Below are positions 22,855 through 35,293 of a stretch of 64,000 nucleotides of DNA, piece after piece. A program made the position numbers and the translations under genes. Source of the stretch: Bryoerythrophyllum caledonicum (lineage: Eukaryota; Streptophyta; Bryopsida; Pottiales; Pottiaceae); assembly GCA_963971425.1 (NCBI GenBank), contig OZ020520.1, positions 8,784,553 through 8,848,552 on the forward strand, in the 5' to 3' direction. The notes beneath the pieces are model-generated. The model searched no databases and was not told the origin of the DNA. It saw only the letters and a list, made by a program, of their open reading frames with translations. How positions within the stretch are numbered: the first letter of the stretch is position 1; each line of letters opens with the position of its first letter.

Positions 22855-23547
22855 CGAGTGCGACCAGTGACGGTTCCTAACCCTTTCGCGGAATCCTGTA
22901 GAGACCTGGATCCCTCACCTTTTCCTCTCCACCCGGCTCAGGCTTCACAAAGGTTACACAACCATTCAAAATGGGGTACGTCCATGACAAGGACCACTTT
23001 AGAGCTCACACAAACCAGGATAGATAGGTGTCAAGATAGAGGGACACAAACTTAATATTTGAAAGTGGGCAGCGCATCTCATACAACCTTAGGAAGTGAA
23101 ATCCATAGTTGGGTGCTTGCAAATCCCCTCTCTAACACTAAGATAACGGGAACCGGGTTCTTGCTGCAGCGGTGGCCTCGCAAGGCGTCCGACCTACACA
23201 CAAAAATCCTAAATTGCCCGGGTCCGCAATCTTTCCTGCTCTCACAATTAGGTCGACTAACAAGACCCTAACAGCCTTGGAACTAACAACTAAATACTCT
23301 CCCATCGGGAGTCAAAACACAAAACCCAAGAACCCATGTTCAAAACGGGCACTGACACTTGTCTACCACCTCCTACCTAAATGCGACTAGATCTGGAAGT
23401 TATGGATCTGATCCACCTTTTCCGGAACAGGTTCCGGATCCGGGTAAAACCCTAATAACTGGGTCACCGTTGTGACCGTTCTAACTCTACCTCTAGATTT
23501 CTAACCCTCCACGGCTAGTTTCTGGGGCACAAAGCAAGAGAGCTATC

Positions 23548-25428
23548 CTACTTCTTGCCTCCTTGGTCTGATTCCTCGTCTTCCTCCAAATCCGAGAGCC
23601 TTACCGTTGATGTCCCGACTTGAGGAGAAACCGGTTCATCCTCTTCGATCTTGTCTTCTGGCTTCTGCACCTCGATCCGCTGGCTTGCAGGGGTCCTCTC
23701 CTCCGCTTCCCGAGTGATGGTCCACGAAGCCGACCGAGTCTGCCGCTTAGGGGTTACCTTCTTAGAAACGGACAGGGTCCGCCGCTTGGAGACTCGCAAA
23801 TCAGGTGTGTTCATCTCCTCCTTACTCGTCTTCCCCTTCCGGACCTTTGTCTTCAGTTGAGATCGCGGTGGGACCACGTCCTTTCGTCCCTTGGGTTCAG
23901 GCCCCGAGGTCCGGAGTCCAGCTTCCGGATCCGAAATCGCTAGCACTATCGGAGGTGCCTCCTTCGGTTCGGGATCCAGAGACACCTTCTCCTTGCCTTT
24001 TCCAACCTCCCGGAAGATCCCTGCGTGGATCTTCCAGCACTCCTCCAGCACCTTCTCCATTTTGGAGTGGTACTCCACTAAGACTCCAACGAGCTTCTTT
24101 GCCACCGGATCGTCAAACTTTCGGGCTTCGTCGAATCCGGCATCGAACAGCCTCGCCTTCAGCAGCACGTCTCCGGGCTGCTGCACAAACTCTGTCACCC
24201 GGGTAAGAGCGAGTGCGGAATCGTTAGCCTTACCCTTTGCTGCAGTCAGTTCTGTTTCCTTCTGGCTCGAGGTCGTCTTCATCTTCCGATTCCGGTTCTC
24301 CACGGAGACGAGTCGAGCTTCCAACTCTTGCACATTCCGAGTTTGCAGGTTCCGCTCCAGGTCTCCACAAAGATCACCAACCCCCACGTCTCCCGCAATC
24401 CGGCACGCCTCAGCTAGGATGACCTCAATTCGCTCGTAAGTCTCCTTCGCTCTTTCGTACCCTTCCGCGATCATGTCGAAAGGATCCTCCTCTTCGGCCT
24501 CCTTGACGACCTTCTTTCGGCGGATGGGAGGTGTCGTGTCGCTCCTTTCCGTCTGCTTCTTCTTCTTCCTCGGGCTGACTGTTGCCGGTGGGTCGTCATC
24601 GTTGTCGTTGTCAGAATCCGCATCCGTATCCGAGTCCGGCGTATGCTCGGATTCCGCATCCGGCTTCGTGTCCTCCCAACTGTGGCTCGCAAACACCTTA
24701 GCCGTCTCGTAGGCGGTCTTCTCGTTATCGCGCAACAATTCTTCATGCTCATACAGGTGGTATAGGAATGGAGAGATTGGGATAGGTCGCACCTTCCCCA
24801 ATCCGGTCAGGAACTTACTTACCAATTCCCGCACGATGGTTCCCCATGCCACCTTCTGCTCACCCGAATAAGCTCCCTAGATTGTGTTGGCGAGGGTCGT
24901 GGTTGTCTTCGATGGCCGATCCGGATACAGGATCGGGAGTAGGAATTCATACACTCTCCTCGCCCTTGGATCCTTGCAATCCGCCACCGTCAAGCCATCC
25001 TTCAAGTCCGCCTTCCGCGCAAACTTCCCATCAACAAATCACTCCCGGCGCGAGGACATACCTTCTCCTCGGGTTGAGAATCCGTAGACCTCGCTCCACA
25101 TCGTTGAAGTCCACTTTTCCGGCTTCCCGCGGATGGTGCCGTCGAATTCGTTGGAGACCCCATCCAGCAGCTCTCGGACCATTGCATCGTCCCTGAAACC
25201 CCACGGCTGCTCCCAGAATCCGAAGCACCCCATTTTCTTCAAGTCCGCATCCAACTCCTTCCGGTCACTCTCGGAATCAGGAACCACCGGAACCACATTC
25301 CGGAGGTTCACGATTGATTCTGCTGGTGCCCTGCTGCTAGTCGCCTTCTTCAACGTCATCTCAGCTATGCTCTCCTGGATACGAGTCCGGACCTTTCCTA
25401 ACGGATCCGCACAGAGGTCCGCACTCAA
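23548..25428 (-). pseudogene. Gag-like coiled-coil protein, copy A (unrecognised retroelement family)
   Basis: A first segment (25,428-25,039, 129 residues) contains ELDADLKKMGCFGFWEQPWG and KWTSTMWSEVYGFSTR. After two in-frame stops the reading continues in 24,852-23,548 (434 residues) with VRELVSKFLTGLGK and ISPFLYHLYEHEEL. An Asp-rich region, basic KKKK and RRKKVVKE clusters, a coiled-coil-like part and a Pro/Lys/Ser-rich tail ending at TAG follow. Copy B at 52,736-54,769 matches it in domain order: KYMGCEGLLEVPWG, FHPEKPKRVVAKW and ALYVVHLYAHHQQL align with the corresponding blocks. I do not recognise the family. Conserved N-terminal globular part, charged tail and multicopy state suggest a Gag-like protein of an LTR or LARD-type element. 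MULE-1 is inserted in its 3' flank. Confidence 0.55.
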
Positions 25429-26100
25429 ACCCTAACTCGCAAAGGCGGTGCTACCGGCTCACCAAAACTCACCCTCACAAGCCTCAACCACGCTCAATAG
25501 CTGACCGGCCGCTAAACAACCCTAGAGATCACTAAGAAAGATGAGAGGAAGAACCCTGGGATTAACTATTTATGCCCAGTCCGGTAATCATTACCCGAAT
25601 CTGCACCCGTGGCCGGTAAGGGCCGTTAAACCCGGGAACGGTTCTAATCGTTTAAATCCAGATTCCGGTTCCCAACTGCCGAGACCGGAATCGGGCTAGA
25701 GATGCCCGGATTTTTCCTTAGTGATATTAGGGGTTTTAGTTTTAGGCTATTGATGCTAACGATAGTTTTGAGTAAAACTATCTATTTACTATGGGGTTGT
25801 CCCAAATTCCAAAAAATCACGGCCTATTTGCCCGTCAATTACGTTAAGACTTAAATTTCCGAAAAACAAGGTTCCGACAAGTGTCATAGGTTAATAGTTG
25901 TTTTAAGAGGGAATTCATTAATGGAAGGTGGAAAAGGAGGCAGGGATTATCCTTGGAAACGCAAGGAGAGCAAGGCTTGGAGAGTTACCCTCTAGAGAGA
26001 TTCATTCGACTAGTGTGCAAGGAATGTTGAGAGAGAAGAGCGGAAGAGAAAGGAGAGGAAGAGAATGAGAGTCGGAAGCCCCGGCTTCTCGAGGAGGTGA
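25429..26100. other. 5' flank of gag-like unit A, non-coding
   Basis: No open frame is supported. The stretch is rich in CCGG words (CCGGTAATC, CCGGAATCGGG), as is the leader of copy B at 52,370-52,440, so it may be the LTR or leader of this family. I could not define LTR borders. Confidence 0.35.
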
Positions 26101-26104
26101 ATTA

Positions 26105-26760
26105 GGTTAGAGCAAAAAGTGAAGAGCAAGAGGGCGAAATCACGAGCTGAGCACACAAACTCAAGAGCAAGACGGCAAGGATCACAAGCTTGAGCACACG
26201 AACGGAAGAGCAAGACGGCGAGGATCACGAGCTGGAGCACACGAACTGAAGAGCAAGAGGGCAAGGATCACGAGCTAGAGCACACGATCAATAGCAAGAT
26301 CACAAGAACACAAAGAGCAAGAAGGCGAGGATCACAAACAGGAGCACACGAACTGAAGAGCAAGAAGGCGAGGATCTCGAGCTAGAGCATTCAAACTGAA
26401 GAGCAAGAGGACAAGGATCCCGAGCTGGAGCACACGAACTAAAGAGCAAGAGGGCGAGGATCATGAGCTGGAGCACACGAACTGAAGAGCAAGACGGCGA
26501 GGATCACGAGCTGGAGCACACGAATTGAAGAGTAAGAGGGCAAGGACCAATAGCTGGAGCACATGAACTAAAGAGCAAGAGGGCGAGGATCCCAAGCTGG
26601 AGCACAGGATCAAGAGCAAGATCACAACAACACGAAGAGCAAGAGGGCGAGGTTCACGAGCTCGAGCACACGATCAAGAGCAAGATCACAAGAACACCAA
26701 GAGCAAGACGGCGAGGATCACAAGCTGGAGCACACGAACTGAAGAGCAAGAGCGGAGGGT
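26105..26760 (+). repeat. Minisatellite of about 43 bp units
   Basis: About fifteen imperfect tandem units carry the theme GAGCACACGAACTGAAGAGC followed by AAGAGGGCGAGGATCACGAG. Some units are shortened to GATCAAGAGCAAGATCACAA. Purine bias is strong on the plus strand. The apparent minus-strand frame at 26,010-26,264 reads through the repeat and is not a gene. Confidence 0.92.
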
Positions 26761-27790
26761 GAACCGATTTGAATCAGGGAGCCTCTTCTCTTCTCTTCCT
26801 CGGACCATTTCAATTCCTTGTGGATGAAGGGAACCCTAATTTTCTGGTTACAAAAAAAAACCATGCGGAAGCGCTGCCAAATTTTCACTAGGATTAGGGT
26901 TTTGTTATAAATTCAACCAAATCGTGGTTTAATCGTCATTAGTAAGTAAACGCAGCTGGAGGCTCATGCATGGTAAGGTTGGAATGGGATTACTTGTGTG
27001 AATGCATGTGAATGTGTGGTGCACGATCTTGAGTAAACCTATATGTTAAGTGTGCACTGCTGGTCGTTGGCTGTGAGTACATGATTGAGTCGAATGGTTA
27101 ATTGAAGGCTGCCATCGTGTTAAGCAAGAAAAACTAACAAGAATACAAAAAACAAACGTGGAAAACGGAGCTACGAGGTGGAACTTACGCTTGTTTAAAG
27201 GTTGCGTTCAGTTGAAGGCTGAATTCAGCCATCACATCATTAATCGTTAACGAACCCTCTTAAGTGACCACACTTGGGGATCACCATGCTTGTATGAATG
27301 GTTAAAGGATGTTGTACAAGGGGTTGTATCCCACATTTAGGGTTTTGTGTTCAAGAGAAGCCACCCCATTAGGAAGCGGTTTATTTTGCTCACAGGCCCC
27401 GTGCGAGATTTGGCTATGGGAGAGAGCTCAAAGTCGCCGTGGCTACCACTTGCTGTGGAGGGGGAGCCTTTCATTTGTAGGCTCTGCAAGCAGGTGATCA
27501 AGTTGTCCAACACCTCCCCATCAATTTCCACTTTAGGCCTACTAGCCTTCTCGGGTTTCTTAGACTTACATGTGCCCTCCATGGTCCATTATTTAAGTCC
27601 CAAATATCCTTGAAATCCTCAAATCATGTTAATAGTGTTCCCGCAAGCTTCCAAGCGTCCACTTTACCCTCCACCAGACGCTATGAGTATGCAATCACTT
27701 CTCAATCTCCTCATATCCAACCATGATCCTCGGGTAATCTCATACGCAAGCCCTCTCTAAACTTCATACAACTATGGCAACCACAAATAC
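26761..27790. other. Non-coding region with one doubtful small ORF
   Basis: The only frame worth noting is on the minus strand at 27,582-27,337 (81 residues, beginning MEGTCKSKKPEKASRPKVEI). It has no recognisable domain or second copy in the window. Otherwise I see no gene, RNA or repeat. Confidence 0.3.
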
Positions 27791-27879
27791 GGTCCCAGTG
27801 TAGGTATCATGCGAACCGAATATCATATGATGTAATAGCAGACTTTTCGTTTACGATTAATAGCTACAAGTGACGAGCT

Positions 27880-29700
27880 ATGGCAGCCAGGTATCAAAAG
27901 CCGAACTGGGTAACGTGCGCGAATCTGGGTATATAGTGTAAACCCGTGTATCTGCAAGCAAGCGGGTGTCACACTTACTACCGGTATCAGTCCCAATCTC
28001 CATTTTCATCCCCACAGCCGGTCATCAACCCGACTACCGGTTATCAACTTGATTGCCGGTTATCAACCCGACTGCGAGTCATCAACCCGACTGCCGGTCA
28101 TCAACCCGACTACTAGTCATCAGTAGAAGAACCGGGTATAAAGTAAGCAACCGGGTATCAGAAAGAAGACCGGGTTTTATCAAGAAGATCGGGCACTACA
28201 AGAAAACCAGCCCAATGTGACTGGATGTGACTAAGCGCATATGACTGCGTAGTCACCTGAGTCATTGGTTTAGTCTAAAATCAGTCCTAAGAGGCTCCAG
28301 TCATGCACTAGTCATATATGTAGTCATATTTTTGAGGACCTGGGTGGGAACGGCTACGGGAACGGGACATATGTTCTCCTGCCCGGTTCCCAGAGTCATG
28401 CTCTGAGTGCTTACTATGTGTAGTCATAATAATGTAGTCATATGGTAAGGGTAATTGGTTTATGTATGACTTATTGTAGTAAGAGAGTTGGTTTGGGTGA
28501 CTATACGCAGTCATGTAGTAAATAACCTGACTAGTAGTAGTCATATAATAATATATAAGAGCATACATTTGAAACATGTAATCACATTTATCCCATATTC
28601 TTTGCGAACAAGTCACATATTCTCTCTTATTTAGAGATGCTTCTTCCTTGTGTACTTTCAAGCAATTTGGGAGAGGGGATGGCAGACATAGAAGGTTTGG
28701 AAGTTGGGGTGCTTGTTGGGTGCTAGTTTGCTACAGTTGAGGCTTACAATACTTGATTCAGCATCTTTCAGGCACATCAATCAGGGTCAACAATCAGGCA
28801 CAGGTACTATATGGAGTTTTTTCCTTTTTTCTTTAATCTTCAAAATTCTCACTACAATTCGTCATAGCATTCAGAAGCTATTTCAATATTCGTGACTATG
28901 GGTAGTCTAATGGAAGTGACTCCAAAGAGTCCTATTCTCCAAACTCAATGTATGACTCAATGCGTGCAAGATCTCATTACTATGCGCAGTGATAAAACCA
29001 ATCATGTATTAACTGATACCTCACTACATTTAGTCATACCATTTGGAAGCTATTTGAGTATTTGTGACTAGGGGTTGCCAAATAGATGTGACTCCAAAGA
29101 GTCACGTTCTCCCAACTCAATGAATGACTCAATTTAGTCACCATCTCACTACTATGCGTAGTGATAAAACCAGTATTATGTTGACTTATACCTCACTAGA
29201 AATAGTCATTCATTCAGTCACTATTTACATATGGATGACTACGTGTAGTCATACATATATGACTATATAGAGTCATATGGACCCAAGTCCCACTGCAGGT
29301 CCCGTTTTGAGGTCCCAAAACACTGTGGAAACAATATTGGGAACAAGAAGTGTCCGATATGACCCCCAGTCAGATTGTCCGAAGCGACTAAGTCAAAATG
29401 ACTAGAAACAGTGCTAGTCACATTTTGGTTTATGCCCAACTGTAGTCATAAAACCTAGTCACATTGGGCTGGTTTTCTTGTAGTGGGGTACGAGCAAGTA
29501 AACCAGGGTATCAGCTCCACAGGCGGGTATCATGCAAATAGAAGGGTTTCAACCTACCGAAGGGTATAAACCTACATAAGGGTATCAACTTGCAGAAGGG
29601 TATCAACCTACAAAAGGGTATCAACCTGCAGGAGGGTGTCAACCAGCAAAAGGGTATCACTTAGCGGGGGGTTATCAATCGAAACTGGACATCAGTGCTA
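27880..29700 (+). repeat. Field of short GGGTATCA-type tandem repeats, split by a CACTA element
   Basis: Units of about 18-22 bp vary around CCGGTCATCAACCCGACTG on the left (27,960-28,190) and AAGGGTATCAACCTGCAG on the right (29,490-29,690). The CACTA element at 28,194-29,485 interrupts the field, so the two halves were presumably contiguous. Confidence 0.8.
28194..29485. mobile_element. Non-autonomous CACTA (En/Spm-type) element
   Basis: The 1,292 bp element starts CACTACAAGAAAACCAGCCC and ends with the inverted form, TTTTCTTGTAGTG. A 3 bp GGG duplication lies on both sides (28,191-28,193 and 29,486-29,488), as expected for CACTA elements. Many copies of TAGTCAT/ATGACTA lie inside in both orientations, like subterminal transposase-binding repeats. 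An internal block around GACTCCAAAGAGTC is repeated at about 28,880-29,040 and 29,050-29,215. No transposase is encoded. Confidence 0.92.
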
Positions 29701-29743
29701 GATCTAGGTTTAAGACTACAACAAAGTATACTGAAGCAGCCGG

Positions 29744-32148
29744 GTGTATTCTAGGAGACTGGGTACTGGTAAGAGCAGGTCATGTGCGAATATTTGCTCG
29801 CACAGACGTCAACGCTCCTCGGCACAAACGTCCCAATTCCCGCGTCTACACACGTCGATCCGTGTCTGTACTCACAGAAACCGCCAACCCCGGCGTTTGC
29901 ACACCTCCCACGTCTGCACCCTACGCTAAACTCCTAAAAATCACCGCCTCTCCTCTCAAACAGACACGAAGTCCTCCCCTGCATTTCTACCTCAACCTCT
30001 CCTCACCTACGCTCTCCATTCCGAAAACCAGAAAAGTCCACTCCTCAAAACGCCTGCTCATAATTTCATCGCCCCGCTCCGACTTCCAATTTTTCCTGGT
30101 TCGCACCGTAAGCTAAGATGCAAAACCCACTTCCGCAGACGCAAATGACAACCTAGAAGAACGGCGGTGCAACCGCAACTCCAATTCCATCAGCTAAGCA
30201 GACAACCTAGCTCTGCAGAAACGCAAATGGCGTGATGCAGAAGCGCTCCTGATCGTGAATGGATTCCTCGTCCTCATCACGTTCCTACAACACACGCATG
30301 CCGTGCTCCCGCACTACGACCCCACATTCAGAACTCACTCACCCGTTCCAAATTCCCTGCATTCCCGCAGAAGCTCGTCACCCAGAGCTCCCCCACAACT
30401 CGAAATGCTTGTGAATTGCTCCCACACGAGGTCTTGGTGCTGGTGAAGGGTCCAATAGTAGCACTGCTATACTTCTCTTCTGTACGACGACGACGCCACC
30501 GCGGACGCGCTCACCAGCACTATGTGGCTCTTGCAACCACCGATCACCACCAGACAGACGCCACACAGACGCCGCGGCTCCAAAAACCGAGGGCGTGCAG
30601 CAATCCCAGGAATGTGAGACAAGAGACCACGACCGTGGGACGCCTTGCTCCGCCTACAAAAGTGGATCTGGCTACTGTGGATGAACTAGCAAAGTCAACG
30701 CGTTTTCATCCATGTTTTTTAGAGCCTCCTCCCACCACAAGTTGTTCTTGATCTTATCTACAAGTTTCATCCATTCTAGCTAAGCATGCTCAAGTTCTTG
30801 CAACAACGGATCAGCACTACAACAATGCTCCAAAAACACCCCAAACACAAGATTTTGAGGTTCTAAGTGTCACTAAACCACTAGGAAACACTCATGTCCA
30901 AGTGGTGATCTTTCTCAAGTAATAAACAAGTAAAAAATACTCATAAACTACACATAGTCAAGCCAATGCCATTCTTAAAGAATGGTCGCATAATAACAAT
31001 GAAGTTAAAGAAGTGCACGCACGCACGCACTCTCTCACTCCATCATGTGGGAGACTCAACTTGAGAAAGATGAGTCTCGTCACACTACACGTGGAGGTCA
31101 TTTGGACTCCAAGTCCCTAATGAGGTGTCAAAAGACACCACCAATGCCCTAAAAGTCAAAAGACTCTAATACTAACTCTAATTAATAACTAGAGCTAGCA
31201 TCTAGGTCTTCCTTGGGCCGTTCAACCTCCTAGTTGGTTTATAACGTGTAAATCAACCTCCACAAATCCTCCAACGCGTCAAACTTGACATGGTGTTGTG
31301 ACGTTGTCCTCAAAATTCAAAGGTAAAATAACAATTTTTTAGCCTTGTAGAGGGTGTCAAAGTTGGCAGTAGTGTCGGACACCATTCCTGGAATTTCCCA
31401 AATGCCAATTTGAATGTCACTCTATTGTAGAGTACACTACCCGACAATAAGTATACGTTCTTTTTCAACTACAACTACTCATATTGGTAGATTTTGAATA
31501 ATTTTTTTGTATTCAACCTTTGGCCTTGAAACTCTTACACACATGTTGTATACATAAAAGTGATCTTGTGCCAAAAATTTCATGGTAAAGTGGCAATTTT
31601 TCAACCCTCAGGAGGGTATCAAAGTTGACAGCAGTGTAGTGTGGAAATGTTCATAAACGTATATTTATTGCCAGGTGTACAGTACAATAAGTTACAACAA
31701 ACCAAAAGAATGGCCTTCAATTGTTTCACAACTCCTTATCGATTAAATGCATGTTGTTGTATCACAAACAAGATAACTCATGTTGTACTACATACAGGAT
31801 AATGGATGCACACTTCAGGTTCAGTTTTTATATTGTTGTAAGACCTGTACAGTACTTTTCAAATCAGATTTTTAATTTGAAAATCATCTCTTCAACTGTA
31901 TATGATTTTAAAAATCCTTATATCTGAAGTATAAGCTTGTTTCTTACTCAAACAAAACTTCCAAAAACACAAAATATTAGACTAGATCTATACTAATATA
32001 TTGTGTTTTTGGAAGTTTTGTTTGAGTACTGTAAGATCTTGGTGACTCACATTTATCCCTTACCTTTGTCACATCAGCTTTAGAGAATATTTCTATAATC
32101 AACCCAATTTCCAAAAATGCCCAAGCACAATTATCTTTTCACAAGATC
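29744..32148. other. Non-coding region with small repeats
   Basis: Bases 29,790-30,770 are GC-richer and contain several short frames with no recognisable product. A CACG/GCAC run lies near 31,014-31,030. Two similar segments of about 50 bp, at about 31,324 and 31,584 (ending in CAAAGTTGGCAGTAGTGT and CAAAGTTGACAGCAGTGT), form an imperfect direct duplication. I see no gene. Confidence 0.4.
31946..32027. repeat. Inverted repeat (fold-back) with 32 bp arms
   Basis: ACTCAAACAAAACTTCCAAA starting at 31,946 is matched by its inverted form ending at 32,027. The loop is about 16 bases. It could be a fold-back MITE end or a relic; no flanking duplication is apparent. Confidence 0.8.
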
Positions 32149-32167
32149 TTTTTTTTTTTTTTTTTTT
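32149..32167 (-). repeat. Poly(A) tail of the LINE (poly-T on the plus strand)
   Basis: Nineteen consecutive T mark the 3' terminus of the minus-strand LINE, preceded on its sense strand by about 640 bases of 3' region without a domain. Confidence 0.85.
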
Positions 32168-32804
32168 GATGCAAGTTAAGAGAACCTTTACTGCAAAGGG
32201 AAGGGGGAGAGCAACTAGAGGCCAAGGCAGACCCCGCCAAGACCGGCAAGATCGATTAAGCACCCGGGCCAACATCAAATGTTAGTCAAGGGTTAGACCT
32301 AGTGTTAATTCTAAGAGAACTAGGGACCAAATTCCATCTTGGTCTCTTGTCGACCCACGAAGCAAGGACATCGTTGCAGCACCAAAGATCCTTGAACCGC
32401 TTAGAGAACTTCGAACTCTTCTCAGGAGCTAGGGAGCTCCTAGACTACGCCATAGACCACGCGACACGTCCGTAGTCAATAAGCCCGAGCCAGACTTTAG
32501 TTCTCAACTTCTGTCTGGTCCACTTGGTGTCATTGAACGTGGTATCGTTCCTTTCACACCAAAGTTGCCACATAATAATCCCTCTCAACAGCAGCCAAAT
32601 CCTGCTAATAGGAATAAATCACTTCGGGATTCGATGCCCAAAGATCCCTTGCATCCACGACGGGAAAAAGGAATGAGACTGCAAGTTGTGGTTAGGCTCG
32701 TCGGGATCCCTCACAGCGGCCTACGAGACCTCGGCGCTATCAGAGCAGACACCCACTTCCTCATGGCGCTCCGAAATGGGGCGGACAGCCTAAACGTTGA
32801 ACTA

Positions 32805-34375
32805 CTACGATAAAGATTTTCGTCTAGGGACCCCCTTCCTGTTACGCCACTCCACGCTGTTCATGTCAACCGACTTGTTGTTTTGCATGTGCATGGTCTG
32901 CTTGATGAGTTGACTTGACGCCATTTGCGCCAGAACAGTGGCCGCCCAGGACCATGTTTCTTGCGCAGAGTCACAATCCCAGAACCTGTGAATAATAGTC
33001 TTTGTAGTCCCACGGTTGCACATTAGGCAATTCATATCAATGGAAGAGTGTGTCTTCCTTCTCCAGACATTGACGGCCACGGCCTTGTGCCAGATGGCTT
33101 AGATGAGCCGCGCCTCCTTTTGTGCCCTTTGAGAATCCCAGGTATTAAGCCACTTAAGTTTATAGGTCGACGGGAGGATGTCTCTCCACTTATTCTCAAG
33201 AACAAGAGGCACAATATGTCTTCTCTGAAGAAGCATACGTCCCATACTCGCGGAGAAGTCCATGAATGGGAACTCTCCGTCCCATTTATACTGCTCGCGA
33301 TCCCACGTAAGCATGTCGCATCTGCCATAGAAGAACAACATGGTGACCTTCCTGGACCCTCTACACACCTTAGCCACCCGGACGCGCCTGATCATGCCGA
33401 AGTGGGACGAGGTCCAATCCTCGGCCAGTAAGCTCTAGTTAGGAGGCCTTGTCGCAGACTTGCACCGTAAACCGTTCCACCCAGGCGATAGCTTGAAGAC
33501 AGTGGGTATTCATCTTCATCGTAAATACTTCCCGACTTTCAGGGATCTCAAGGCGTTGCCACCCAACGTTGGGTTGGAGTCATTCTCCTGCCTGGAGCAC
33601 GAATGATGGCGTCAGTGCAACTTCGGAAACAAAAATCCCGAACCACTCTCCCGGCTTCATGTGTATATTGGCTCCTTGAAGCAGCTGGCTCCACGTGCAC
33701 CAAAGATGATGAACGAGAGCTGACCAGGCACTTCTCTTCATCTGCCAAATCATGAACGGCCTGCATCTCGCCGAAGTTCATGAAATGACTGCCATTCTAG
33801 ATGTCGCGGTATTGACGGACGCCTTGTTTGTGCAGTGCCATCGCCCGGGCCTGAGAAAACCCGGGTCCAATGGTCTGTACAGACAAGCAGAACCAGAGGC
33901 TGCAACACAGGAACTCATCCAACGTAGTTGGCGGAATGTATTTTAAAGAAGGCATGATTGTCTTCCACGTAGTCGTCACTCTGTTCCAGACGATGGAACC
34001 CTTCTTTGCCTCATGTTTCTAAAGCATGAAGTATTCTAAGCTGGTATCCCACCTGCTGTTAGCAAAAGGTTGAGAGGAAGCAAGCCGAAATCTGAGCAGG
34101 ACATGAAGGTTGGAGTTCCCAGGCTCTATGGCCTTCGATACCCATTTCAACATGAGCGCCGTCAATGCATCCACAACGTTGATGAGATTGAGGCCTCCTC
34201 GTGCTTTTGTTTGGCAGCATTGAATCCAACTGACGTAGGTATGCGAGTGCCTCATCGATCCGGAGGCCAGGAAGTTCATGATGAGTCCTTTAACCCTCGT
34301 GATTCCTCTTTTGGTGCCTCCCCAAATTGACAGAAAGAACAGAGGAGCAGACAAGAGGACATTGTTCACAATCAC
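32805..34375 (-). pseudogene. LINE ORF2 C-terminal part with RT-associated zinc-binding domain
   Basis: Segments in several frames continue ORF2 after the RT. One, 34,375-34,019, contains SWIQCCQTKARGGLNLINVV and MLKWVSKAI, typical of the post-RT region of plant LINEs. The last, 33,080-32,805, has CLMCNRGTTKTIIHRFWDC, the C-x2-C...H...C pattern of the zinc-binding domain following RT in such elements. Frameshifts separate the pieces, so the protein is broken. Plus-strand frames across this stretch are antisense shadows. Confidence 0.75.
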
Positions 34376-34408
34376 GCTCTTCCCAGTAGGGTTGAGTTTC
34401 GTAGAACT

Positions 34409-35283
34409 CTAGAAAACTAGTTTTTTGGCAATACGGTCGTAAAAAAAATCGTCTACTGAGCTTGTGGATAATGTCATTCCGAATGGGGAGCCTAGAAGTT
34501 TCCCAACTTTGTCTGCTTCGGCCCAGTTGATTCCAAGTTGATCGGTCCAGAGAGGCCTGACCGAGTTCCTCCATACTTGCCAGTACCCACAAGACTTTGT
34601 CCAATTAATCACCAGACCAGAGGCCGCGCTAAAGTTATTGAGAGTATCAATGAGATTCCTTGCTGAACCTTCACTCCCTAGCAAGGTGAAAGAGGTGTCG
34701 TCAGCGTATTGAGCCATGATCTGTTGCCGACCCTCGCATGGGAGCTTGATGCCCTTTACTCTTCCCAAGTGTGCCTCGGCTTTGTCCATTGTGTTTTGAG
34801 CTTCTGCAATGATAATATAAAGGTATGGCGTGAGTGGGCAGCCTTGCCTTACTCCTCTTTCGATTTTGAAAGTCGAACTAGGTTTGCCGTTCAGCTTGAC
34901 TGCAGATGTAGCGTCTTGGAAGAGGATTTTGATCATTGACACAAATTCGCCTGGAAAGCCAAATGTGCCTAAGACCTTATAAAGGAATTCCCAGTCAACC
35001 ATATTGTACGCTTTGGTGAAGTCCAAGTTCAAGAAGAGTAGCGGTTGGTTCGATTGTTTAGCCCACGCCATGGTTTCGTGCGTGAACAACAAGTTGTCGA
35101 GAATGTAACGTAGTGGAAGAAAGGTTGACTTGTCCGGGCTGATGATTTCCATCAAGATCGGCTAGAGGCGTCTCTGCACTAGCTTCGCATAAATCTTATA
35201 TGACAAATTTAGCAAGGAGATCGTCTTCCAGTTAGTCAAGGATCGCCGCTCCTCACCCTTGTGAAGCAAGGCTAGCATGTCGT
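34409..35283 (-). pseudogene. LINE reverse transcriptase, catalytic part
   Basis: The RT palm is recognisable: FLNLDFTKAYNMVDWEFLYK carries the first catalytic Asp, GVRQGCPLTPYLYIII is the central motif, and AQYADDTSF (YADD codons at 34,697-34,708) carries the remaining Asp pair. SGLVINWTKSC is a further family block. Upstream of the Met at 35,155 the same frame continues to the MULE-2 insertion point with LLHKGEERRSLTNWKTISLL, broken by one TAG near 35,163. The domain primes and copies LINE RNA at a nicked target. The N-terminal half lies 14.5 kb away at 49,842-50,147. Confidence 0.88.
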
Positions 35284-35293
35284 GCGTCATTCC
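35284..35293. repeat. Left target-site duplication of MULE-2
   Basis: GCGTCATTCC precedes the element and recurs exactly at 49,832-49,841. Removing the element plus one copy restores the reading frame of the LINE RT. Confidence 0.95.

Noticed and set aside
23891-24439. 182-residue plus-strand frame
   Set aside because: It is antisense to the gag-like gene A, has a Ser/Arg/Pro composition typical of shadow frames, and has no counterpart in copy B.
26105-26760. Regular repeat spacing that could suggest a CRISPR array
   Set aside because: Units are contiguous and imperfect with no unique spacers, no cas genes, and the DNA is eukaryotic; it is a minisatellite.
29744-30770. Several GC-rich frames of 60-111 residues as a possible host gene
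   Set aside because: They overlap in different phases, lack domains and have no splice-consistent continuation.
32565-33431. Plus-strand frames of 82 and 127 residues
   Set aside because: They are antisense to the LINE ORF2 C-terminal region.
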